Shown: positions 1-7,502 of the stretch, piece after piece | Layout: each line of letters opens with the position of its first letter | Position numbering within the stretch: position 1 is the stretch's first letter | Assembly (NCBI RefSeq): GCF_017254845.1 | Contig: NZ_JAFKCU010000003.1 | Coordinates: 62,001-126,000, forward strand | Direction of reading: 5' to 3' | Length of the DNA stretch: 64,000 nucleotides | From: Algoriphagus pacificus | GTDB lineage: Bacteria > Bacteroidota > Bacteroidia > Cytophagales > Cyclobacteriaceae | The notes under the pieces: model-generated | What the model was told of the DNA's origin: nothing | Database searches by the model: none | Seen by the model: only the letters and a program-made list of their open reading frames with translations | Position numbers and translations under genes: made by a program

Positions 1-369
1 TTTCCCAATCAATTCCTCACTTTTGAACCCGGTCATCTTAAAAATATTTTCTGAGATACTTTTGATTTTCCCTGATTCATCGAGTTTCAATATTCCCAGG
101 TCCGGATTTTTGAAAAGGAGTTCCAAATCAATATTTCTTCTTTTGACACGACTATAAAGTCGGTTGATTAAAATATAGATAAGTAATGCAGTGATGACTA
201 CAAAAAAGACCCCTTTGATGGATTGATAGGTTGACATTTGGCGGATATCATCGCTGACCAAAGTCTCTGCTACGCTGTCACTAAACAGAATCCAAACAAT
301 ACCCAAAACCAAATAAGTCAAAGCGATTGACCAAGGTTTGTTGATGTAAAAGGATTTCCCCATAGGCAT
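1..369 (-). CDS. Membrane PAS-domain sensor protein, N-terminal part (cut by window edge)
   Basis: The reverse strand reads open from ATG at 369 (a second in-frame ATG is at 363) to the window edge, 123 codons. Two hydrophobic segments are visible, about residues 13-30 (SIALTYLVLGIVWILF) and 47-66 (GVFFVVITALLIYILI), separated by a short, probably periplasmic loop. After a basic stretch (RVKRRN) a PAS-like fold starts near residue 80, with GILKLDESGKI and MTGFKSEELIGK, the usual end of a PAS beta-strand/helix pair. Most likely a sensor histidine kinase whose PAS remainder and kinase core lie outside the window; a diguanylate cyclase or other PAS protein cannot be excluded. Confidence 0.75.
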   Translation of the reverse strand, partial: MPMGKSFYINKPWSIALTYLVLGIVWILFSDSVAETLVSDDIRQMSTYQSIKGVFFVVITALLIYILINRLYSRVKRRNIDLELLFKNPDLGILKLDESGKIKSISENIFKMTGFKSEELIGK

Positions 370-428
370 TAGGAACTGGATCTTTTCTCTAATTAAATCA
401 ATTCCATTTAATTAATAAGACCGACATA

Positions 429-3200
429 TTAATATTCTTCAATTAGGACTTTACCCTCAATTCCCGAGGGCATGGTTTTCCAATTACTCGCATCAAAGGG
501 TTTGTAGTCAATATTGACAAAATTGATTTCATGGTAATTTCTCCATTCAATTCCATTTCTATCCAAATACCGGATGCTATTGGCCATAAGATTGGCAACT
601 TCTATTTTGATGCTGTTTTTTCCATCTTTTAGGTGCTCCGTAATATCCAACTGATAAGGGATGCTCCAAACTGCGCCGGCATATTCTTCATTTATCCAGA
701 TTTTGGCACTTTCATGCACTTTTTCAAAAGTCAATAAGTATTGCTTTCCCTCAGTTTTCAAAAGTTCTAATTCAGAAGAATATGTAGCCTGTCCCGAGAA
801 GTCATCTGCTTCAGCTTCTCCTTGATCCGTCCAAGGCTGGATGTAGTCCATCTTTTGGGTTGCAGGAACTTTGGGTTGACCGGCACTGAAAGTAAGTGAC
901 CAATTGGAAGAAATATCTGTTGCATTCCCTGAACTACTGTAATCAGGCCAAACGGGTAGAGAAGAGGCTTGGGAGTCTAGGACTTTGATAAATATGGATT
1001 CCCCTGATTTCAAATAGATGGTTGTTGTGGTTTTTTCTCCCTCTTTTTGTGAAGCTAGTTTCCCTCTTTTTCCAGTTAATGGATCCATCAAAATCAATTG
1101 ATCAGCATTCACATTTAGGGATATTTTCTCTTGAATCGTATTGGGACTGTGATTTACTAGGAAATAATAAGTGCCATCCTCAGCTTTTCTTCGGATAAAA
1201 TCTAATCCAGTATCTACCAATGTTTCTCTATCAATTCTCAGCTCTTCTAAGGCAGATTGAATGGAATTGGAAAGGATTATTTGACCATTTCCATGATCGG
1301 ATTTTCCGTTTTCAAAATTCAGACTTTCCCATAATTGATCCAAAGCTGCCTGCATGGCTGCGGATTCTGGATGAAAGCCAGGAACAGATTTTGGCTTACT
1401 TTGAAAAATCACCTTAGCACCTTCATCAGCTAATCTGAGGATATTTTTCAAGGTTTCCATGGGCATAAATTCCGTGTCTGGAATGATTAAGACCTGCGCT
1501 TGATGCTTTTCAGATGCTTTGAGCATTCCTTGATCTACCTGAGTTTTGGAGATCATATCATCCGAAATGAAATCCAAGGAATAGCCTACATCCATCATTT
1601 GTTTTGACTGTTTGTAAAAGTCTGTTGGGTGTAGCCATTCATCCACTGCATGCACTGTAATCATCTCCATTTTACCCTTGGGTTCTGCCCAAACATCGTA
1701 TACCGGCCAATAAACCAGCAATTCATTATCTGCCTTTCCAGATTGCAGGATGGACTGGGTTCGGGTGATGAATTGATTGAACTCATCGAAATGAGGCCAG
1801 AGACTGTTTTGTTGGGTCAGGTTTAAGGAAGCATAGAATAGCCAGCCTGGGTAGGGGACATCTTCTGGGCTATAAGTGACTCCATGGTAAAAAATATGAT
1901 TTACGCCAGCTAGGAATGCTTGCTCAACTTCTGGTTTCATCTGGGAAAAAGAAGATTTGAAATGTTCTCCTAGCCATGTGAAAGTTTCCGAGGAAACCAG
2001 ATTTTTCCCTGTGACATGAGCAGCCGAGGATGCAAACTTCAACATGATTGGATCGGGATCCACATTTCGGATATCCGCACTGTCTCTTCTTAAACCCGGA
2101 ATTGGAAAGTAACTTGATCCAAAAGTTTCACATTCTGGAATATCAACTGATGCATAGAGATCTAATAAATTGCCCGGCGAACCATGAGCCTGATTTTTGG
2201 TCAATTTGGATTGGCTATGTGCCCAATCTGACCAATTTTTAGTGAAGTTGCTAAGCAACAAATCATTAATAGTTTCTCTATAATCTGACTTGATTCTGCG
2301 GACAATTTCTGAATCATCTTGGCTTTCCAGATAGGGTAAATAGTTCTTTAAATCATACCCTCTTAATTTTTCAAATTCTTCAAAAAATCCAACTGTAAAA
2401 TCCGCTCCATAAACTTCGAAGCTGTCGTTATAAAATGCTCTAAAGCCATAATCCTTGACTGCAAAGGCTTGTGCAAAATGTTGATTATAAGCATCCACCG
2501 CTGATTTACTAAAATGATCCAAGGTGAAACCCACACCTCCGGGAGCAGCCCGCTTCACTTTCTGTCCGGTTTTATCCAAGAAAATAGCTTTGATCTGCCA
2601 GTTGCCGGGTTTATTCCAATTTAGCTTTCCATTCTCATCCACAAACTCCGTGATATTTACTGCATTCAATTCTTCATCATAAGCCATGACAGCGACCAGC
2701 TTGCCAATTGGCTGGCTTTCATTTCTTCTCTGGAAAAGTATAGGAACTGATAAGGGTTTTCCATCCTGCTTGCTATAATCCTGGATTTTCATACTTGTGG
2801 CAGCATGCTCTAAGCTGACTTGTGGACCTCCAAAGGGCCAGCCAGTTCCTTGGGTCAGATCTACACCCATTTTAAGGGAATCAGCTTTTTGAACGGTGAA
2901 CTCAAGCATTTCCAACCAATCCTCCGATAGGTAATCAATGTATCGATCCTCGTATCCCTTTGCTCCATAGATTGGAGCAATTTCAACTCCTCCAATTCCG
3001 GCTTTTTGATAGGATTCCATTAAAGACGAAATGTTCTTCTGATCCACCGCACTTCCCATCCACCACCAGCGTGTCCAAGGTTTGGAGGTCAGGGTTATTT
3101 CTGGCCAGTCATCAGAACCTTTCTGAGTTTGATTATCAGTATTACAACTTAAAAAGGAGAGTGCAAAAAGCAGAATAAGTGGGAGGCTTTTGAGCTTCAT
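429..3200 (-). CDS. GH106-type alpha-L-rhamnosidase, lipoprotein
   Basis: A 923-residue secreted glycoside hydrolase. The start at 3200 is chosen over an open frame reaching 3410 because it begins with a clear lipoprotein signal (lipobox LSFLSC, Cys19) and because the longer frame overlaps the upstream mutarotase. The mature N-terminus has the family-typical KPWTRWWWMGSAVD followed by GIGGVEIAPIYG and LTQGTGWPFGGP, as in GH106 rhamnosidases (Glyco_hydro_106); a galactose-binding-like beta-sandwich closes the protein (WINEEYAGAVW, HLKDGKNSIKIEVANL). GH106 enzymes remove alpha-L-rhamnose from pectic or other rhamnose-rich glycans. It lies 10 bp downstream of rhaM and behind a CE12 esterase on the same strand, which fits rhamnogalacturonan use. 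The precise linkage cannot be read from sequence. Confidence 0.85.
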   Translation of the reverse strand: MKLKSLPLILLFALSFLSCNTDNQTQKGSDDWPEITLTSKPWTRWWWMGSAVDQKNISSLMESYQKAGIGGVEIAPIYGAKGYEDRYIDYLSEDWLEMLEFTVQKADSLKMGVDLTQGTGWPFGGPQVSLEHAATSMKIQDYSKQDGKPLSVPILFQRRNESQPIGKLVAVMAYDEELNAVNITEFVDENGKLNWNKPGNWQIKAIFLDKTGQKVKRAAPGGVGFTLDHFSKSAVDAYNQHFAQAFAVKDYGFRAFYNDSFEVYGADFTVGFFEEFEKLRGYDLKNYLPYLESQDDSEIVRRIKSDYRETINDLLLSNFTKNWSDWAHSQSKLTKNQAHGSPGNLLDLYASVDIPECETFGSSYFPIPGLRRDSADIRNVDPDPIMLKFASSAAHVTGKNLVSSETFTWLGEHFKSSFSQMKPEVEQAFLAGVNHIFYHGVTYSPEDVPYPGWLFYASLNLTQQNSLWPHFDEFNQFITRTQSILQSGKADNELLVYWPVYDVWAEPKGKMEMITVHAVDEWLHPTDFYKQSKQMMDVGYSLDFISDDMISKTQVDQGMLKASEKHQAQVLIIPDTEFMPMETLKNILRLADEGAKVIFQSKPKSVPGFHPESAAMQAALDQLWESLNFENGKSDHGNGQIILSNSIQSALEELRIDRETLVDTGLDFIRRKAEDGTYYFLVNHSPNTIQEKISLNVNADQLILMDPLTGKRGKLASQKEGEKTTTTIYLKSGESIFIKVLDSQASSLPVWPDYSSSGNATDISSNWSLTFSAGQPKVPATQKMDYIQPWTDQGEAEADDFSGQATYSSELELLKTEGKQYLLTFEKVHESAKIWINEEYAGAVWSIPYQLDITEHLKDGKNSIKIEVANLMANSIRYLDRNGIEWRNYHEINFVNIDYKPFDASNWKTMPSGIEGKVLIEEY

Positions 3201-3210
3201 AAGAGTGGGT

Positions 3211-3528
3211 TTAAAGCAGGGTAAAAACGTTGGGTAGGGCAACTGAAACAGGAGAGTTATCTGGGTTGGTTTCCATAAGATCGGCCATATATTTCCACCA
3301 GTGTTGAACGATTTCTGTTCCTCCAAGATCCTGCGAATTGGCATCCCCTTCAATGACCTGATATGCAAAAAGACAAGAAGTTTCTTTATCCAAAAATATC
3401 TGATAATCAACGATTCCTGTGTCTTTTAATAAAGTAACCAATTCAGGCCAAATCTCCCGATGTCTCCTTTCATATTCGGCTTCATTTCCGGGAATCAATT
3501 TCATTCGGAAAGCAATTTTTTTCAACAT
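3211..3528 (-). CDS. rhaM: L-rhamnose mutarotase
   Basis: A 105-residue cytoplasmic protein of the RhaM/YiiL family, which interconverts the alpha and beta anomers of L-rhamnose so that the isomerase can use the sugar. Family features are visible: the N-terminal IAFRMKLIPGNEAEYERRH, IWPELVTLLKDTGIVDYQIFLD, and WWKYMADLM near the C-terminus; the length is standard. The gene sits between the rhamnosidase and the CE12 esterase and is presumably co-transcribed with them, linking release of rhamnose outside to its use inside. No rhamnose isomerase, kinase or aldolase gene is present in the window. Confidence 0.93.
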   Translation of the reverse strand: MLKKIAFRMKLIPGNEAEYERRHREIWPELVTLLKDTGIVDYQIFLDKETSCLFAYQVIEGDANSQDLGGTEIVQHWWKYMADLMETNPDNSPVSVALPNVFTLL

Positions 3529-3591
3529 AGCTTATTTACGATTTCGGATTTACGATTTCTGAACCATCTCTACTTCGTACTTCTTTCAAAG

Positions 3592-5106
3592 TCACTTTTT
3601 CAAATATTCCTTCAATTCAATTTCCTCCAGATCAGCGATTGCTCTCGCTACAATTTCAGCATTCAGTTCAGCGCCTTCTTGAATGGTATGGGTATGGTCC
3701 TTGTCATTGAAGAAATGGTCTTTCACATAGCTTTCTCCTAAACTGTCATAGTAATTTGCTACCAACTGATTCAGGTCGATAAAAGCTGTGTACGTATCCA
3801 GTGCAACCTGCTTGGCCCAAAGTCCATAATCCGAATCAGCACGGGTTACTTTTCCCTCAACCCAATTATTTCTAGGAATCAAGGAACACACAATCGGAGT
3901 AACTCCTTTGGCTTTTGCCGCTAAGATCATTTGTCTCAGATATTGTCCATAGGAATAGACAGTTTCCTGCTTTTTGGTTATAGGATTATAGATAATCTCA
4001 GCTTCTAGTCCAGCACTTTTGATAGTTCCTCTAGCTCTTAAAGTATCTGCCAAAGGACTTGAATCATTATGTCCAAACTGCATAATCAAATAATCTCCAG
4101 GTTCCATTTTATCCAGAACTTTCTCCCAAAGACCATAAGCCTGGAATGTTCGGCTGCTGGTTCCTCCGAGCGCATGATTTTGCACTTTGATTCGATCCAG
4201 ATCGAAGAAGGGGGCAATAAAATCTCCCCAGCCCCATAATCCTCCGGCACCATCTCCTTGTCCATTTTTAACAGTGGAATCACCAATCAAAAACAAGGTT
4301 GGCTTGTCTTTTTTTAGGTAGTCTTTCAAATCTGTGTTTTCGAGGGCTCGAATCCCTTCTGTGACAGACCAGGCATTGATTCTGGCACCAGCCTCATTGG
4401 TATGGGTATGGTCTTTTTCGAAAAGTCCTTTGACTACATCAGGACCCCATTCATCATATTGATCAGCGACGATGGAATTTAAATCAATAAATGGGACTCC
4501 ATGCCTTCTAGCTGCCTCTCTAGCCCATTTTCCAAAATCCTGATTTGCTCGCTCAACTTCTCCATCCTGAAATTTGTTTCTGGGAATCATCGAGGCTACA
4601 ATAGGAGTTGCTCCTTTAACTTTGGTGTCCTGAATGAATTTTTCCAAATACCATCCATAGGTATGTACTGTTTCTTTGGTTCCATCAGGCCAAGATAATT
4701 CCTTTGTTTCATCTCCCATTCCTCTCAAAACTCCTCTATAACCTGCCCTTGTGGTATCTGGGACAGAGCCCTCATTATGCCCAAACTGCATGATCACATA
4801 ATCTCCGGCTTGCAGGGTGGAAAGTACCTTTTCCCATCTTCCTTCTTTTATAAAAGTTCGGGTACTTCTACCCGCCATTGCCTGATTGCTGACAGTTAGT
4901 TTGGTGCTGTCGAAGAATTCCTGAAGAAAATTACCCCAACCTCTCTGAAGATTCCCTTCTCCGCCATTTCTGACAGTAGAATCCCCTATCAGATACAGCG
5001 TTTTTGGATTCGATTCTTGTTTCCCATGAAATGCCAAAAGGAGGAGGCTAAAAATTACGATTAGAATTGAGAGGCTTTTAAAATTGGTTTTCAAGAGCGG
5101 GTTCAT
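3592..5106 (-). CDS. Tandem CE12 rhamnogalacturonan acetylesterase-like SGNH hydrolase
   Basis: A 504-residue secreted protein with an N-terminal hydrophobic signal (about residues 10-26) and two full SGNH/GDSL hydrolase domains in a row. Domain 1 (about 36-258) has GDST with nucleophile Ser43, GHNE near 109-112 and the catalytic DHTHT near 232. Domain 2 (about 268-500) has GDST with Ser277, GHND near 345-348 and KDHTHT near 469-474. Both therefore keep Ser, Asn and His/Asp residues and look active. This pattern belongs to CE12 rhamnogalacturonan acetylesterases (RhgT/YesT-like), which deacetylate pectin backbones. It is first in a minus-strand set with rhaM and the GH106 enzyme. Single-domain members have about 250 residues, so this is a duplication-fusion. 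Confidence 0.87.
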   Translation of the reverse strand: MNPLLKTNFKSLSILIVIFSLLLLAFHGKQESNPKTLYLIGDSTVRNGGEGNLQRGWGNFLQEFFDSTKLTVSNQAMAGRSTRTFIKEGRWEKVLSTLQAGDYVIMQFGHNEGSVPDTTRAGYRGVLRGMGDETKELSWPDGTKETVHTYGWYLEKFIQDTKVKGATPIVASMIPRNKFQDGEVERANQDFGKWAREAARRHGVPFIDLNSIVADQYDEWGPDVVKGLFEKDHTHTNEAGARINAWSVTEGIRALENTDLKDYLKKDKPTLFLIGDSTVKNGQGDGAGGLWGWGDFIAPFFDLDRIKVQNHALGGTSSRTFQAYGLWEKVLDKMEPGDYLIMQFGHNDSSPLADTLRARGTIKSAGLEAEIIYNPITKKQETVYSYGQYLRQMILAAKAKGVTPIVCSLIPRNNWVEGKVTRADSDYGLWAKQVALDTYTAFIDLNQLVANYYDSLGESYVKDHFFNDKDHTHTIQEGAELNAEIVARAIADLEEIELKEYLKK

Positions 5107-5285
5107 TGTACAGGTTCGATTAAAAACTTTTAATAAGTTTATAAAAACTAATGTAAAAAAAGTAAACAGGAAGACTTTAAGCTGTTCCTTGAATGGTCTT
5201 TAAAATTTAATTTTAGTAATTCTTTTTCAGCAGAAGTTTGAAAAAGTAGAATTAGCAGAGAAAGAAATTTTCAGAAAAATTATAA

Positions 5286-6251
5286 ATGGATAAAGTAAAC
5301 AGAGTCTTTTTTGCGGTACCACCAATGGTACATTTGTTGGATATTTCTGGTCCAGCACATGCTTTTTACGAGGCAGCAGAAATGGTGACTGATTTAAAAA
5401 CTTACTTTATTGGGACAGAGCAAGGAGCCACTCAAAAATCCAGTGCGGGACTTTCCTTGAGTGATTTGGTTAACTTTAATGATTTTCGGCTTTCCTCTGA
5501 GGATTGGATTTTTGTTCCTGGGATAGATTCTGAGCTCCTTTTAAGTGAGGAGTTTGCTGTCAAAAACCAAGCTTTTTTTGATTGGTTGAAAGTGCAATAT
5601 GTGTCTGGAGCCAAAATCTGTTCGGTTTGTACCGGGACTTTTATCTTGGCTATGTCCGGAATTTTAGATGGGAAAAATTGCACTACCCATTGGAAGTATA
5701 TGGAACGATTTCGGAACAGATTCCCTAGAACAAACTGGTTGGAAGATAGACTTTTTGTGCAGGACGGCAGGATCTACTCCAGTGCAGGAGTTACCTCGGG
5801 CATTGATTTATCCTTGTATGTTTTGGAGGAAATCTACGGGCCTATCCTAGCTATGAAAGTTGCCAAAGAACTGGTTTTATACCTTAGAAGATCAAAGGAA
5901 GATCCTCAACTGAGTGTTTTTCTTCAATTCCGAAATCACTTGGACAATAGAATCCATGAAGTTCAGGATTACATGGCGGCGAATCTTGATCAGGATCTGA
6001 GCGTGGAAAGCCTAGGTGAGCATGCCTGCATGAGTCCTAGAAGTTTGAGTAGAAATTTTAAAAAGACGACTGGCATTACTTTGGGAGAATATCGAGATAA
6101 GCTCCGAGTGGAAAGAGCTGTAAAAATGCTTGCCAATGGTCAAAAGTTGGAGGCTGTGACTTCGGGTTGTGGATTGAAAAGCAGCAATCAATTACGTACC
6201 CTACTTAAGAAATACGAGGGAGTTCTACCGAATCAACTGGCCGAATACTGA
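5286..6251 (+). CDS. GlxA-type AraC family regulator with DJ-1/PfpI domain
   Basis: A 321-residue regulator. Residues 1-190 form a DJ-1/PfpI class I glutamine amidotransferase-like domain with the nucleophile-elbow motif CSVCTGTFILA (Cys115) followed by SGILDGK. Residues about 220-318 form an AraC/XylS pair of helix-turn-helix motifs (LSVESLGEHACMSPRSLSRNF, then LKSSNQLRTLLKKYEG). In this family (GlxA, CdhR, ArgR-like) the DJ-1 domain senses a small molecule and is usually not an enzyme. It is divergent from the rhamnogalacturonan cluster (180 bp between the starts) and 58 bp upstream of a secreted DJ-1 protein, its likely co-transcribed partner. The ligand is unknown. Confidence 0.88.
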   Translation: MDKVNRVFFAVPPMVHLLDISGPAHAFYEAAEMVTDLKTYFIGTEQGATQKSSAGLSLSDLVNFNDFRLSSEDWIFVPGIDSELLLSEEFAVKNQAFFDWLKVQYVSGAKICSVCTGTFILAMSGILDGKNCTTHWKYMERFRNRFPRTNWLEDRLFVQDGRIYSSAGVTSGIDLSLYVLEEIYGPILAMKVAKELVLYLRRSKEDPQLSVFLQFRNHLDNRIHEVQDYMAANLDQDLSVESLGEHACMSPRSLSRNFKKTTGITLGEYRDKLRVERAVKMLANGQKLEAVTSGCGLKSSNQLRTLLKKYEGVLPNQLAEY

Positions 6252-6309
6252 GCCCGATTGTCCTTTCATGTAGAGGAGACTCCATTTAGCTTTGTAGAAA
6301 AAGCTAGCC

Positions 6310-7344
6310 ATGAAATATTTATATACCCTTTTTTTAGCTGTAACTATGTTCCTTTCCGCCAGCGCTCAGGATTCTCCACAGTATATCTGCCCGCCTTGCG
6401 ATTCGGAATGTGATTCGGTTGTCCATGATCAACCCGGGATTTGTCCTCATTGTAACATGCCCTTGATCCAAAAGCAGGAAATAAAAACCATCGCTTTTTA
6501 CCTTCAGGATGGGGTAGAGGTGTTGGATTTTGCGGGACCTTTGGAAGTATTCTCTTACGCTGGATATAAAGTATTCACAGTTTCTAAGACCAAAGCTCCG
6601 ATTAAGTCCCAAGGAGTTTTAAAAGTCACTCCGGATTATTCCATTGAGGATGCTCCCAAAGCCGATATTCTTGCTTTTTTTGGTGGAAATGCAGCTTCTG
6701 CTTACAGGGATCCTGAAGTGGTGGATTGGATCAAAAAGCAAACGGAAACCGAATACTATTTTTCAGTATGTACTGGTGCTTTCTTGCTTGCTGAATCCGG
6801 AGTTCTGGACGGGATGACTGCCACAACTTTTCACGACGCATTGAACAATTTAGAGGAAAACTACCCAGCTGTAGATGTGCGGAAGGATGTTCGTTTTGTA
6901 GATAATGGGAAAGTGATTACAACAGCTGGGATTTCTGCAGGAATAGATGGCGCTTTGCATTTGGTGGCCAAATTTCAAGGTCTGAAAAAAGCCAAGCGAA
7001 CCGCTTTTTATATGGAATATGACAATTGGGTTCCAGGAGATGGCTTAATCTTGACAAACGAGGATCCCTATCTTTTTCAAGCCATGAATTTGGGTTTGGA
7101 AGATTATACAGGGAAATACGAGTATAAGGATAATACTACGCTGGAATTCATTTTAAATGAAAAATCCCAGGAGTTGAATGCAATAATCAAGGGAGTGAAA
7201 TATCCGCTATACCATGAGTCTGGGGATGTATTTTCGGATGTGGATGGGGATTTGGTCTATTTTGATAGGAATGCCCAAGGGGACATTCTTGGATATAGAG
7301 TGCAAAAAGAGGGAACCCTATATGCCAAAATCCAAACTCAATAG
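6310..7344 (+). CDS. Secreted DJ-1/PfpI family protein with Cys-rich metal-binding-like head
   Basis: A 344-residue protein of three parts. Residues 1-19 are a signal peptide (cleavage after ASA). Residues 25-52 hold five cysteines (27, 30, 34, 45, 48) in YICPPCDSEC...PGICPHCNMPL, resembling the heavy-metal-binding domain of copper/zinc exporters (YTCPMHP..PGKCPKCGM). Residues about 58-235 are a DJ-1/PfpI domain with CTGAFLLAESGVLDG (Cys154), very like the domain in the regulator just upstream. Residues about 255-344 form a small beta-rich region (DYTGKYEYKDN..) resembling C-terminal beta-barrels of some secreted hydrolases. The role is unknown; a periplasmic sensor or redox/metal-linked enzyme is possible. 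Confidence 0.8.
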   Translation: MKYLYTLFLAVTMFLSASAQDSPQYICPPCDSECDSVVHDQPGICPHCNMPLIQKQEIKTIAFYLQDGVEVLDFAGPLEVFSYAGYKVFTVSKTKAPIKSQGVLKVTPDYSIEDAPKADILAFFGGNAASAYRDPEVVDWIKKQTETEYYFSVCTGAFLLAESGVLDGMTATTFHDALNNLEENYPAVDVRKDVRFVDNGKVITTAGISAGIDGALHLVAKFQGLKKAKRTAFYMEYDNWVPGDGLILTNEDPYLFQAMNLGLEDYTGKYEYKDNTTLEFILNEKSQELNAIIKGVKYPLYHESGDVFSDVDGDLVYFDRNAQGDILGYRVQKEGTLYAKIQTQ

Positions 7345-7502
7345 ATTGCTTCAGGCCTATTCAAAAAGCTTGATTTGTCTGATTTTTCAAACGAATCGGC
7401 TTTGCCAAAAACTCCCGCTTTCCTGCCATTTACGTAATTGATTTCATGAGGCTTTGTGGTGCTTGCTTTTTCCCTTAATTTAAGTGACACAACCTTAATT
7501 CT

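Noticed and set aside
3541-3590. GATTTACGATTTC repeats between the esterase and rhaM genes as an operator
   Set aside because: Low-complexity text of the same sort as at 35018-35045; no symmetry typical of an operator.
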